Positions 1 to 8,277 of a stretch of DNA of 64,000 nt are shown in pieces. Position numbers and translations under genes: made by a program. Positions within the stretch are counted from its first letter, which is position 1; each line of letters begins with the position of its first letter. Location: assembly GCF_017299535.1 (NCBI RefSeq), contig NZ_CP071238.1, positions 2,666,001 to 2,730,000 on the forward strand, in the 5' to 3' direction. The notes beneath the pieces are model-generated. The model had not been told where the DNA came from, ran no database searches, and was given only the letters and a program-made list of their open reading frames with translations. This stretch comes from Serratia marcescens subsp. marcescens ATCC 13880 (GTDB taxonomy: Bacteria > Pseudomonadota > Gammaproteobacteria > Enterobacterales > Enterobacteriaceae).

Positions 1-721
1 GCCGGAGCAGATCCCCCGGGTGGCGGCGCTGGCGGAAGTGACCAAAAACGAGCTGCTGCGCCAGTTCCCGGCCGGCCGCCAAACGCCGCCGCGCGAGGTG
101 CTGACCGGCTATGTGCGCACCAGCGAACTGACGCCGGAGGTGGTGCCGGCGCTGGCGCAGCTGGCCGGCGCGATCGGCGATCAAATCCGTCAGTACGGCT
201 CGGTCGACAAGATCCCGGCGCAGGCGGTGTCGAACACCCGCAATGACATGTACCTGGCGTCCGAGACCATCAAGCACCTGAAGGCAGAGCGTCAGTTGCA
301 GATCAATTCCGATGCGCAGCGCAACCTCGACGCGTTGAAAGGCGAACTCGACAACGCCACCCGCTTCATTCCCTTTTGGGTGAAAGTGGTGGTGGCGATT
401 GCGCTGGGGCTCGGCACCATGGTTGGCTGGCGCCGCATCGTGGTGACGGTGGGCGAAAAGATCGGTAAATCGCACCTGACCTACGCCCAGGGCGCCAGCG
501 CCGAACTGGTGGCGATGACCACCATCGGCGCGGCCGACGCCTTCGGTTTGCCGGTTTCGACCACGCACGTACTTTCGTCCGGCATCGCCGGCACCATGGC
601 CGCCAACCGCTCCGGCCTGCAGATGGCCACCCTGCGCAATCTGCTGATGGCCTGGGTGCTGACGCTGCCGGCCTCGGTACTGCTGTCGGCGGTGCTGTAC
701 TGGATCTTCAACCATTTCTAA
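1..721 (+). CDS. pitA: PiT-family inorganic phosphate transporter, C-terminal part
   Basis: The reading frame is open from the window edge (first full codon at base 2) and stops at 719-721, so only about the last 239 residues of a roughly 500-residue protein are present. It is an inner-membrane low-affinity phosphate/metal-phosphate symporter. The second PiT signature is visible around GAADAFGLPVSTTHVLSSG, followed by a last hydrophobic segment ending in YWIFNHF. A long hydrophilic stretch precedes it, matching the cytoplasmic loop of PitA/PitB. The polyphosphate kinase gene starts 26 bases downstream on the same strand, so both may share a transcript. PitA and PitB cannot be separated from the C-terminus alone. 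Confidence 0.9.
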   Translation, partial: PEQIPRVAALAEVTKNELLRQFPAGRQTPPREVLTGYVRTSELTPEVVPALAQLAGAIGDQIRQYGSVDKIPAQAVSNTRNDMYLASETIKHLKAERQLQINSDAQRNLDALKGELDNATRFIPFWVKVVVAIALGLGTMVGWRRIVVTVGEKIGKSHLTYAQGASAELVAMTTIGAADAFGLPVSTTHVLSSGIAGTMAANRSGLQMATLRNLLMAWVLTLPASVLLSAVLYWIFNHF

Positions 722-747
722 CACCGGGCTGACACGGAGAAAATCTG

Positions 748-1662
748 ATGACCATGCATGAATTCAACCGCGATGACGGTTTCAACCAGCGCCTGCTGCA
801 AGAATTTTACGACAGCTACGATGAAGAGCTGGAAATGGAGCTGGACGACCTGCGCTTCGACGCGGCAGAAGTCGACAGCGACGCGAAGAAAGCCTGGCGC
901 AAACAATACTTCCGCGAACTGCTGCGCCTGCAGGGCGAACTGGTGAAGCTGCAGGATTGGGTGATGCGCACCGGCCACCGGCTGGTGATCCTCTTCGAAG
1001 GCCGCGACGCCGCCGGCAAGGGCGGCGTGATCAAACGCATCACCCAGCGTCTCAACCCGCGCACCTGTCGCGTGGCGGCGCTGCCGGCGCCGAACGACCG
1101 CGAACGCACCCAGTGGTATTTTCAGCGCTATATCGCGCATCTGCCCGCCGCCGGCGAAATGGTGCTGTTCGACCGCAGCTGGTATAACCGCGCCGGCGTG
1201 GAACGCGTGATGGGCTTTTGCAACGACGAAGAGTACGAGGAGTTTTTCCGCAGCGTGCCGGAATTCGAAAAAATGCTGACGCGCAGCGGCATCCAAATCG
1301 TCAAATACTGGTTTTCGATCACCGATGAGGAGCAGGAGCTGCGTTTCCTCAGCCGCATTCACGATCCGCTCAAGCAGTGGAAGCTCAGCCCGATGGATCT
1401 GGAAAGCCGCCGCCGCTGGGAAGACTACACCGAGGCCAAAGAAATCATGTTAGCGCGCACTAACATTGCCGAGGCGCCCTGGTGGGTGGTTCAGGGCGTC
1501 GACAAGAAAAAGGCCCGCTTGAACTGCATCACTCACCTGCTGCAACAGGTGCCTTATGAGGAAGCCGAAGGCAACGTCATCACGCTGCCGCAGCGCAAAC
1601 GCAGCCCGGAGTACCACCGTAACCCGGTGCCGGACAACATGGTGGTGCCGGAAATCTACTGA
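748..1662 (+). CDS. ppk2: Polyphosphate kinase 2 (PPK2 family)
   Basis: A 304-residue cytoplasmic kinase that transfers phosphate between polyphosphate and nucleoside diphosphates. The Walker A motif EGRDAAGKGG lies near residues 84-93 and the Walker B/lid region FDRSWYNRAGVERV near 141-154. Both are hallmarks of single-domain class I PPK2 enzymes, and the length fits that class. A GGAG ribosome site lies about nine bases before the ATG. It directly follows the phosphate transporter, which suggests coupling of phosphate uptake to polyphosphate or nucleotide metabolism. Whether it prefers ADP or GDP cannot be read from sequence. Confidence 0.93.
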   Translation: MTMHEFNRDDGFNQRLLQEFYDSYDEELEMELDDLRFDAAEVDSDAKKAWRKQYFRELLRLQGELVKLQDWVMRTGHRLVILFEGRDAAGKGGVIKRITQRLNPRTCRVAALPAPNDRERTQWYFQRYIAHLPAAGEMVLFDRSWYNRAGVERVMGFCNDEEYEEFFRSVPEFEKMLTRSGIQIVKYWFSITDEEQELRFLSRIHDPLKQWKLSPMDLESRRRWEDYTEAKEIMLARTNIAEAPWWVVQGVDKKKARLNCITHLLQQVPYEEAEGNVITLPQRKRSPEYHRNPVPDNMVVPEIY

Positions 1663-1668
1663 CCGTAG

Positions 1669-1699
1669 CGCAGAGAGGCGGTTGCCGCAGCTCTGCGCA
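1669..1699 (+). terminator. Hairpin after ppk2, possible terminator
   Basis: Eight-base arms GCGCAGAG (1669-1676) and CTCTGCGC (1692-1699) enclose a loop with an inner GCGG/CCGC pairing. It sits just after the ppk2 stop, but no uninterrupted T-run follows, so intrinsic termination is uncertain. Confidence 0.35.
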
Positions 1700-1782
1700 A
1701 ATGCAACGCTTTGATTTCTCTCACGCTAAGGGGCCAAACCCCATGTTAAAGTGGCTGCTTTCCATTTTGACAGGAGTCTTCC

Positions 1783-2208
1783 ATGCGCCAACGCATCATT
1801 GTCTGCCCGCTGATTGAAAACGATAACGCCTTCCTGCTGTGCAAAATGGCGGCGCACAAGGGCGTGTTTCCCGGCCAGTGGGCGCTGTCCGGCGGCGGCG
1901 TCGAGCCGGGTGAACAAATAGAACAGGCGCTGCGGCGCGAAGTGCGCGAAGAGTTGGGCGCCGCGCTGATCCTCGACAACATCACGCCCTGGAGCTTCCG
2001 CGATGACGTGCGCATCAAAACTTACGCCGACGGCAGCCAGGAGCAAATCTACATGATTTACCTGATTTTCGACTGCCACGCCGCCAATCGCGACGTGACG
2101 ATCAACGACGAGTTCGACGACTACGCCTGGGTGCCGCGCGAACGCCTGGCGGACTACGATCTGAACGAAGCCACCCGCTTCACGCTGCGGCAAAAGGGAT
2201 TGCTGTAA
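1783..2208 (+). CDS. nudI: Nucleoside triphosphatase NudI
   Basis: A 141-residue Nudix hydrolase, the same length as E. coli NudI, which hydrolyses (deoxy)nucleoside triphosphates with a preference for pyrimidine dNTPs. The Nudix box is complete: G-x5-E-x7-REVREELG-A at residues 39-60, including the metal-binding glutamates. The C-terminus ([24 protein letters not shown]) is typical of NudI. AGGAG lies eight bases before the ATG. It is monocistronic between ppk2 and pbpG. Confidence 0.88.
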   Translation: MRQRIIVCPLIENDNAFLLCKMAAHKGVFPGQWALSGGGVEPGEQIEQALRREVREELGAALILDNITPWSFRDDVRIKTYADGSQEQIYMIYLIFDCHAANRDVTINDEFDDYAWVPRERLADYDLNEATRFTLRQKGLL

Positions 2209-2301
2209 CAGTTTGAGCGATTATCACCCTATTTCCTTCACATTTGCCGGGCAGACTCTTTTGATATTTTTTAATCACTTAGGGTCACTATTGCCGTCGC
2301 T

Positions 2302-3138
2302 ATGCTTTTATTTCTCCCTGTTCTCCGTCTGTCCGTCCGGCGCTTCGGCGCCGCCGCCCTGTTCAGCCTGCTGTTCGTTTTGGCGCCCGCCCATGCGGCC
2401 GCGCCGCCATTGGTGTTGAATGCCAAATCGGTGCTGGTCGTCAATCAGCGTACCGGAAAAACGCTCTATCAGAAGCAACCGAACCGCGTGCTGCCGATAG
2501 CGTCTCTCTCCAAGCTGATGACCGCCATGGTCGCCCTAGACAGCAAACGTCCGATGGCCAGCAAGCTCAAAGTCACCGCCGCCGATCGCGATCTGCTGAA
2601 GAAAACCCATTCGCGCCTGACCATCGGCTCGGTGCTCAGCCGCCGCGACATGCTGCACATCGCCCTGATGTCTTCGGAGAACCGCGCCGCCGCCGCGCTG
2701 AGCCGCAATTATCCCGGCGGACGCAAGGCCTTCGTGGCGAAAATGAATCAGAAAGCGCGCGCCATCGGCATGAAACGCGCCCGCTTCTACGATCCGACCG
2801 GGCTGACGCCGCGCAACGTGGCGACCGCCAACGATCTGCTGAAGATGGTCAATCACGCCTATCGCTATCAGTCAATTCGCCGCTTCAGCACCGACAAGCA
2901 GCAGATCGTGCGCCCCGGCCGCGGCCAGTTGGTCTACCGCAGCTCCAACGGCCTGATCAACAACCCCGCCTGGAAGATCCAGCTGCAGAAAACCGGCTTT
3001 ACCGACGAGGCCGGTCACTGCCTGGTGATGCGCACCACCATCAAGGGGCAGCCGGTGGTGATGATCCTGCTCGGCGCACAGCCGCGTTACGGCCACTACC
3101 GTGACGCCATTCGTCTGAAGGCCTGGCTCGAGGGGTAA
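2302..3138 (+). CDS. pbpG: D-alanyl-D-alanine endopeptidase (penicillin-binding protein 7)
   Basis: A 278-residue periplasmic serine peptidase (S11 family) that cleaves D-Ala-meso-DAP cross-links in peptidoglycan. A signal peptide spans about residues 1-32 and ends in AHA. All three active-site motifs are present: SLSK at 68-71, SEN at 125-127 and KTG at 230-232. It is about 30 residues shorter than E. coli PBP7, mainly at the C-terminal tail. No clear ribosome site precedes the ATG. This start is preferred because it gives a normal signal peptide. Confidence 0.9.
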   Translation: MLLFLPVLRLSVRRFGAAALFSLLFVLAPAHAAAPPLVLNAKSVLVVNQRTGKTLYQKQPNRVLPIASLSKLMTAMVALDSKRPMASKLKVTAADRDLLKKTHSRLTIGSVLSRRDMLHIALMSSENRAAAALSRNYPGGRKAFVAKMNQKARAIGMKRARFYDPTGLTPRNVATANDLLKMVNHAYRYQSIRRFSTDKQQIVRPGRGQLVYRSSNGLINNPAWKIQLQKTGFTDEAGHCLVMRTTIKGQPVVMILLGAQPRYGHYRDAIRLKAWLEG

Positions 3139-3276
3139 CACCGCGGCGCTTTACCGTTCTGCGCATATCCAAATCCGTTTTGGATCAATGGAATATCCTA
3201 TCGCCAATCAGTATTAAGGCGCACGCCGCCCACATGGTATTTGTCTGGCATATCTGATGAGGAAAGGAGCGGGAAA

Positions 3277-4263
3277 ATGGCTTATGCCTTGAGCATATTG
3301 GAAAAGAGTCCGATCGCCGAAGGGGAAAGCGCCGCGCAGGCGCTGGCGCGCACGCTGCATCTGGCGCAACAGGCGGAACGCTGGGGATATCGGCGTTTCT
3401 GGTTAGCGGAACACCACAATACGCCGCAGCTCGCCTGCCCGTCGCCGGAGGTGTTGATCGGTTATCTGCTCGGCCAAACGTCGCGCATTCGCATCGGCTC
3501 CGGCGGCGTGATGCTGCAGCACTACAGCGCCTACAAGGTGGCCGAAAACTTCAACCTGCTGGCGGCGCTGGCGCCGGGGCGCGTCGATCTCGGGGTGGGC
3601 AAAGCGCCCGGCGGGCTGCCGCTCGCCACCCAGGCGCTGCAGGCCGCCCATGACCGGCAAAACAAACCGGCCTTCCCGCAGCAGCTGTCGCAGTTGACCG
3701 CGTACCTGAACGACGACGCCGAACCGGGCCTGAGCGCCACGCCGTTGCCGCCGCACGCCGCCCAGCGCTTTTTGCTCGGCGCCAGTAAAGAGAGCGCGAC
3801 GCTGGCGGCTGAATCCGGCTGGGCCTTCGTGTTCGCCGCGCATCTGAACGGCAATCCGCAAGACATTAAAGAAGCGCTGGAGCACTACACCGCACACAGC
3901 GGCGGCCGCAAGGGGCTGCTGGCGGTGGCGGCGATCGTGGCGCAGAGCCCGGAGCAGGCCGCGACGCTGGCGGCGGATATTCAGCAATACCGCGTGCACG
4001 TCTCCGGTGAGCAGAGCGTGACCGTCGGCAGCCTGGCCCAGGCCGAGAGTTTCGTGCAACAGGCCGGCGCCACCGACTACCGCATCGAGCCGCGAGAAAG
4101 CCATGTTCTGCTCGGCACCGCGCCGCAGGTGCATCAGCAACTGGCGCAGCTGCAGCAGCAGTACGGCGTGGACGAGTTCATCATCGACACGCCGATCGCC
4201 GAACCGGTCGCCCGGTTAGCTTCGCTGCAGTTACTGGCGGAGGAGAGTTTGACGCCGGCCTAG
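3277..4263 (+). CDS. LLM-class flavin-dependent oxidoreductase (luciferase-like)
   Basis: A 328-residue bacterial-luciferase-like protein expected to use reduced FMN as a monooxygenase; the substrate is unknown. The N-terminal YALSILEKSPIAEGESAAQAL and the central WLAEHHNTPQLACPSPEVLIG segments are typical of the MsnO8/YtmO-type subgroup. The frame opens earlier with a TTG at 3241, but the ATG at 3277 has an AGGAAAGGAG ribosome site at the right distance, so I start there. Its stop overlaps the stop of the convergent ptsJ by four bases. Confidence 0.85.
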   Translation: MAYALSILEKSPIAEGESAAQALARTLHLAQQAERWGYRRFWLAEHHNTPQLACPSPEVLIGYLLGQTSRIRIGSGGVMLQHYSAYKVAENFNLLAALAPGRVDLGVGKAPGGLPLATQALQAAHDRQNKPAFPQQLSQLTAYLNDDAEPGLSATPLPPHAAQRFLLGASKESATLAAESGWAFVFAAHLNGNPQDIKEALEHYTAHSGGRKGLLAVAAIVAQSPEQAATLAADIQQYRVHVSGEQSVTVGSLAQAESFVQQAGATDYRIEPRESHVLLGTAPQVHQQLAQLQQQYGVDEFIIDTPIAEPVARLASLQLLAEESLTPA

Positions 4264-5564
4264 TTGATCGCCGCCCCGGCCCGCATGGCGTCGGTCAGAT
4301 CCTGCGCCAGTGGCGCCAACTGCGCCGGCGTGACGTTAGCCAGGCTGACGCGGAGCGCCGGGCCGCCCTTCAGGCGGAAAGGTTCACCGCCCTGCACCAA
4401 CCACCCCCGCTGCGCCATCAGCTGCGCGGCGGCGGTTTCCGACCGCACCGGCAACCACAGATGCAGCCCTTCACCCACCGCCAGCGCCGTGTGATTCAAG
4501 GCATTGAGCCGCTGCACCAGTTCATCCCTTCTGGCCTGATATGCCTGTTGCGCCCGCTGCAGTTGCCCTTCCTGCAAGGTCTGTCTCCACAGCCTGGCGG
4601 CGATCTGCTGCAAGATATGGCTGACCCAGCGTTCGCTGATGTACTGATCGGCGCGCATCGCCTGCAGCAACGTCGGGTCACCGCAGGCCAGCGCGATGCG
4701 CAGATCCGGGCTGAGAAACTTGCTCAGCGACAGCACATACAGGCCGCGATCGCCGTCGAACGGCAGATGCAGCGGCTGCTGCGACAACGGCCCCCAGAAA
4801 TCGTCGACGATCGCCAGACACTGCGGATTGTCGCGCAGAAAACGCCGCCACTGCTGCGCGCGTTGCGCAGAGAGCGAGACGCCGGTCGGATTGTGGGCGC
4901 GCGGCGTCAGGATCACCGCGCCGGCCGCCCCGCTTTCCGGCAACCGACAACCCTGTTCATCTACCGCCAGCGGCAGCGGCCGCAGACGCAGGTGGCGCAA
5001 CAGCGTCAATAGCGGCGGCCAGCAGGGATCTTCCACCCACACCGCCGCGCCCGGCTGCACATGGCAGCGCAGCGCCTTTTCCATCGCATCCAGCGCGCCG
5101 GAGAACACCGCTGGCTCCCCCAGCGCGACGCCCTGGCGGCCGAGCCACTCGCGCCCCAGACCGGTCAATACCGGCAGATCGCCGCTGATGTCATAACCAT
5201 TTTGCTGCGGGAACGCCTCCGCCGCGCCAAGCGCCAACGCCGGCAACAATGCGGCATCCAGATTGCCGCTGGCCAGATCGCACATCCCCGCCGGCACCTG
5301 ACGCGGCGTATAGGCCGCACTCACCGCCGCCAGCGGCGGCTCCAGCACCACCGTTCCCGCCCGCCCGCGCGTCGCCACCAGACCGGCATCGCGCAATCGG
5401 GCGTAAGCGCTGGCGACGGTATTCGGATTGACCTCCAGCTCCGCCGCCAGTTGGCGTACCGGCGGCAACAGCTCGCCCGGCCGCAGCGCGCCGTCTTTGA
5501 TGCGTGCGGCGATCTGCTCGGCAATCTGGACAGCGCCGCCGCCTTTTGCATACAATGAAGTCAT
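4260..5564 (-). CDS. ptsJ: MocR-family (GntR/aminotransferase) regulator, PtsJ-like
   Basis: A 434-residue regulator with an N-terminal GntR winged helix-turn-helix (about residues 8-75) fused to a class I aminotransferase-like PLP domain. The internal-aldimine lysine is K282 in LSLSKFLSPDLR. Length and context match PtsJ, which lies beside pdxK in enterobacteria and in Salmonella represses pdxK in response to PLP. Here it is divergent from an operon ending in pdxK. The frame stays open upstream to 5882, but that part overlaps the divergent gene and lacks the HTH pattern, so the start is the ATG at 5562-5564. Confidence 0.85.
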   Translation of the reverse strand: MTSLYAKGGGAVQIAEQIAARIKDGALRPGELLPPVRQLAAELEVNPNTVASAYARLRDAGLVATRGRAGTVVLEPPLAAVSAAYTPRQVPAGMCDLASGNLDAALLPALALGAAEAFPQQNGYDISGDLPVLTGLGREWLGRQGVALGEPAVFSGALDAMEKALRCHVQPGAAVWVEDPCWPPLLTLLRHLRLRPLPLAVDEQGCRLPESGAAGAVILTPRAHNPTGVSLSAQRAQQWRRFLRDNPQCLAIVDDFWGPLSQQPLHLPFDGDRGLYVLSLSKFLSPDLRIALACGDPTLLQAMRADQYISERWVSHILQQIAARLWRQTLQEGQLQRAQQAYQARRDELVQRLNALNHTALAVGEGLHLWLPVRSETAAAQLMAQRGWLVQGGEPFRLKGGPALRVSLANVTPAQLAPLAQDLTDAMRAGAAIN

Positions 5565-5576
5565 ACATAAATCCTT

Positions 5577-5590
5577 TTGTACTAGTTCAA
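5577..5590. promoter_or_regulatory. Candidate PtsJ operator
   Basis: The 14-mer TTGTACTAGTTCAA is a near-perfect palindrome (12 of 14 symmetric positions) centred on ACTAGT. It is the only clear dyad in the 66-base divergent region between ptsJ and the pdxK operon. Assignment to PtsJ is inferred from position. Confidence 0.35.
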
Positions 5591-5630
5591 ATAAGATTAC
5601 CCGTTTCCGCGGCCAAAAGTAAGGGGTTCC

Positions 5631-5885
5631 ATGGATAAACATTACGTGCTCGACATTCAGTATGCAGGAAAAGCCTTTGCCCGCCTGCAGATGTTCACCC
5701 CCTGGGCAGCCGATCAGCTGGAACAGGCGTGCGCGCTGTTCCCGGCCGCGCAGGGTTATCAGGTGCAGCTCAGCCAGGTCAGCGAACGCCGCATCGTCTA
5801 CCAGAGCGGCGCGCAAGGCATCACGGTGCTGGGCGAGTCGCTGGCGCTGACGCCGTTCACCCACGCTAGCGAGGTTAAACAATGA
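5631..5885 (+). CDS. Small protein of unknown function, first gene of pdxK operon
   Basis: An 84-residue protein I do not recognise. It has no signal peptide or membrane segment. Its composition is that of a small soluble alpha/beta protein (HYVLDIQYAGKAFARLQMFT at the start). AAGGGG stands six bases before the ATG. Its stop overlaps the next start as ATGA (5882-5885), so translation is probably coupled to the amidotransferase. It is divergent from ptsJ, which suggests control by PtsJ and a role related to vitamin B6 or to the amidotransferase substrate; this is inference. Confidence 0.7.
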   Translation: MDKHYVLDIQYAGKAFARLQMFTPWAADQLEQACALFPAAQGYQVQLSQVSERRIVYQSGAQGITVLGESLALTPFTHASEVKQ

Positions 5886-6598
5886 AAAAAGCCGTCGCCA
5901 TTCGACACGTCAATTTTGAAAACCTGGGTATCCTCGGTTCCCTGCTCTCACTGCGTGGCTATCAGATCGATTATTACGATGCCGGCCGCGATGATATTCG
6001 TGCTATCAATAATGAAGAGACCGATCTGTTGGTGGTGCTCGGCGGGCCGATCAGCGCCGCCCAGCACTTTTCCGGTGAGCAGCGCTACGATTTTCTCGAC
6101 CATGAATTGGCGCTGGTCAAACAGCGCCTGGCGCAGCGGCGACCGACCCTCGGAGTGTGTCTCGGCGCGCAGGTGATCGCCCAGGCGCTGGGCGCCGACG
6201 TGATCTCGCTCGGCGTCAAAGAGATCGGCTTCGCCCCGCTGACCACGCTCGCGGCACAAGACGACTCGGTGCTGGCGCCGCTGGCCGATACGCCAGTGCT
6301 GCATTGGCACGGCGATATGTTCATGATCCCGGACGGCGCCCGCTGCCTGGCCGGCACGGCGATTTGCCCGCATCAGGCTTTCGACTATCAGGGGTTCGCG
6401 CTCGGCCTGCAGTTCCATCTGGAGGCGGATCACCGCGATATCGAACGCTGGCTGATTGGCCATGCCTGCGAGCTGGAACTGGCCGGCGTTGCGCCCCAGA
6501 GCCTGCGCGAACAGGCGGCGCGCCACGGCGCGCAGCTGGAACAGCGCGCGCGGCAGGTGTTCGCCCGCTGGCTGGATAATAACGAACCAAGGATGTAA
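5882..6598 (+). CDS. Class I glutamine amidotransferase-like protein
   Basis: A 238-residue GATase1-fold protein. The nucleophile is C93 in GVCLGAQ, and the partner His-Glu pair is H179/E181 in LQFHLEAD, so the catalytic triad is intact. The oxyanion strand LGGPI is at 53-57. Such stand-alone GuaA-like proteins either hydrolyse glutamine for a partner or act on gamma-glutamyl compounds. It lies between a small unknown gene (four-base overlap) and pdxK (three bases apart). It is not PdxT, which is shorter and has different motifs. The true substrate is unknown. Confidence 0.82.
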   Translation: MKKAVAIRHVNFENLGILGSLLSLRGYQIDYYDAGRDDIRAINNEETDLLVVLGGPISAAQHFSGEQRYDFLDHELALVKQRLAQRRPTLGVCLGAQVIAQALGADVISLGVKEIGFAPLTTLAAQDDSVLAPLADTPVLHWHGDMFMIPDGARCLAGTAICPHQAFDYQGFALGLQFHLEADHRDIERWLIGHACELELAGVAPQSLREQAARHGAQLEQRARQVFARWLDNNEPRM

Positions 6599-6601
6599 CT
6601 C

Positions 6602-7444
6602 ATGCAACAGGCTTCACCCTTGCGGTCACCGTCCATCGACGTGATCAGCATTCAATCTCAGGTGGTCTACGGCAGCGTCGGCAACGGCATCGCCTACCGC
6701 GCCCTGCTGAAAAAGGGGCTGGAAGCGCTGCAGGTGCCCAGCGTGCTGTTCGGCTGCCCGCCCTATTACGGCAAGCCGCACGGCGGCGTCATCTCCGGCG
6801 AGTGGTTCGGCGGCTTTCTCGACGATCTGATTGCCCGCGGCGTGATGAAGCGTACCCGGGCGGTGATTGTCGGCTACCTGGGCGATGTGATGCAGTGCCA
6901 TATTCTGGCCAACTGGCTGCAGCGGGTGCGCTCGCTCAATCCTCAGATAAAAATCTATATCGATCCGGTGATGGGCGATTACGGTGAAGGGATCTACGTG
7001 GATGAGCGCATAGTCAACTGCTATCGATCGCCGTTCCTGCGGCTGGCCAACGGCCTGACGCCGAACGGTTTCGAACTGGAGCAGCTGTGCGGCCGCTCTC
7101 TGAGCAGCCGGGAGCAGACGCAGCACGCCGCGCAGGCGCTGTTGAACGACACCACCGAATGGGTGCTGGTCACCAGCGCGCCGGGCGTCGCGCAGCGCGA
7201 AGACGAGGTGGGATTGATGCTGGTCACCCGGCAGGAAACACAGTGCTTTACCCATCCGAAGGTTAAATCGGCGGTCAAAGGCACCGGCGATCTGTTCACC
7301 GCATTGCTGGTCAGCCATCTGCTGCGCGGCGCTGCGCTCGACGCGGCCGTGGTCGCCGCCGGGGGTGAGGTGTGCGACGTGCTGGCCGAAGCGGCGCATT
7401 TCGGTTGGGAAGAAATCGGCAGCCTGCGGGCGTTAAAGCCCTAA
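6602..7444 (+). CDS. pdxK: Pyridoxine/pyridoxal/pyridoxamine kinase
   Basis: A 280-residue ribokinase-fold enzyme that phosphorylates B6 vitamers in the salvage pathway. The N-terminal SIQSQVVYGSVGNGIA and GEWFGGFL resemble PdxK more than PdxY. The C-terminal KGTGDLFTALL holds the catalytic Asp and anion hole. It starts three bases after the amidotransferase stop, so the three genes form one operon divergent from the PLP-responsive regulator PtsJ. Confidence 0.88.
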   Translation: MQQASPLRSPSIDVISIQSQVVYGSVGNGIAYRALLKKGLEALQVPSVLFGCPPYYGKPHGGVISGEWFGGFLDDLIARGVMKRTRAVIVGYLGDVMQCHILANWLQRVRSLNPQIKIYIDPVMGDYGEGIYVDERIVNCYRSPFLRLANGLTPNGFELEQLCGRSLSSREQTQHAAQALLNDTTEWVLVTSAPGVAQREDEVGLMLVTRQETQCFTHPKVKSAVKGTGDLFTALLVSHLLRGAALDAAVVAAGGEVCDVLAEAAHFGWEEIGSLRALKP

Positions 7445-7457
7445 GGCCGGTGGAGAG

Positions 7458-7481
7458 TCAGGGGCAGCGTGCCGCCCCTGA
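7458..7481. terminator. Hairpin between pdxK and ycgR
   Basis: Perfect eight-base arms TCAGGGGC (7458-7465) and GCCCCTGA (7474-7481) lie between the convergent pdxK and ycgR stops. There is no T-run on either strand immediately after it, so termination would be weak or need another factor. Confidence 0.35.
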
Positions 7482-7487
7482 TACCTA

Positions 7488-8201
7488 TCAGCGTTTTTTC
7501 TTTTTGTTGAAATCCAGCTCGAAGGCGAACACCGCGCTCTGAATTTTGCGCTCCATCGCCAACCCCAGCTTGAGGAAACGGCATGACAGGCGCGAGAAGT
7601 GCACCACCTGATCGTTATCGTCGGTTTCCTGATCGTCGTTGACCACCACCAGCTCCATGTTGACCTTGAAGCTGCCGTAGCTGCCCAGATCCAACTCCGC
7701 TTTCTTGAACTGCAGGCCCGGCTGGAAGAAATCCGGTAGCGGCCCGTCGAAGCGCAAACCGACGCCGCCGGCGGACAGATCGTGGATCCGCAGCTCGTAC
7801 GGCGTGCCGTCCGGGTATTCGCCGGTACAGAAGAATTGGCGCCAGTGCGGCGTGGTGATGCGGAACTGACGGCGGCGCTGGATGTAAACCAACTCCTGCG
7901 GCAGTCGGGTCGAGCAGGCCTGGACGCCCTGATGTTCGGTCAATTCCGCCTGGCCGACGGAAAACTCGATTTTGGCGTCGTGGCTTTCAATGACGATGGT
8001 GCAGGCGCCGTCGATGGCGTTTTCCGCTTCCTCACCGCTAAACACGATATTGTCCGGCCCGACGCTCAATAACAGACTTTGAAACCGGTGCTGCTGATTT
8101 TCTACGCGCAGCGGCGTGCGTTGTTTGCAAATTTCACGCAGAATCGCCAGAACTTCAAAACGCTCCCGTTTGATAAACAGTCCGTTATCGCTGTGCTCCA
8201 C
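7488..8201 (-). CDS. ycgR: Flagellar brake protein YcgR (PilZ domain)
   Basis: A 237-residue cytoplasmic protein that binds cyclic-di-GMP and slows the flagellar motor. The N-terminal YcgR domain (about 1-105) is followed by a PilZ domain containing the c-di-GMP motif RRRQFR (109-114) and DLSAGG (141-146). Length is close to the E. coli protein (244). The C-terminus ends in a lysine-rich NKKKKR. It is a single gene here, without the flagellar neighbours seen in some relatives. I saw no convincing sigma-28 promoter upstream. Confidence 0.92.
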   Translation of the reverse strand: MEHSDNGLFIKRERFEVLAILREICKQRTPLRVENQQHRFQSLLLSVGPDNIVFSGEEAENAIDGACTIVIESHDAKIEFSVGQAELTEHQGVQACSTRLPQELVYIQRRRQFRITTPHWRQFFCTGEYPDGTPYELRIHDLSAGGVGLRFDGPLPDFFQPGLQFKKAELDLGSYGSFKVNMELVVVNDDQETDDNDQVVHFSRLSCRFLKLGLAMERKIQSAVFAFELDFNKKKKR

Positions 8202-8277
8202 ACGTCTCTCCTGACTTTTTTTCTAATGACGTATTACGTATTCCTTACGGTTATCATCTCTGGGAATATTCCTAAAG

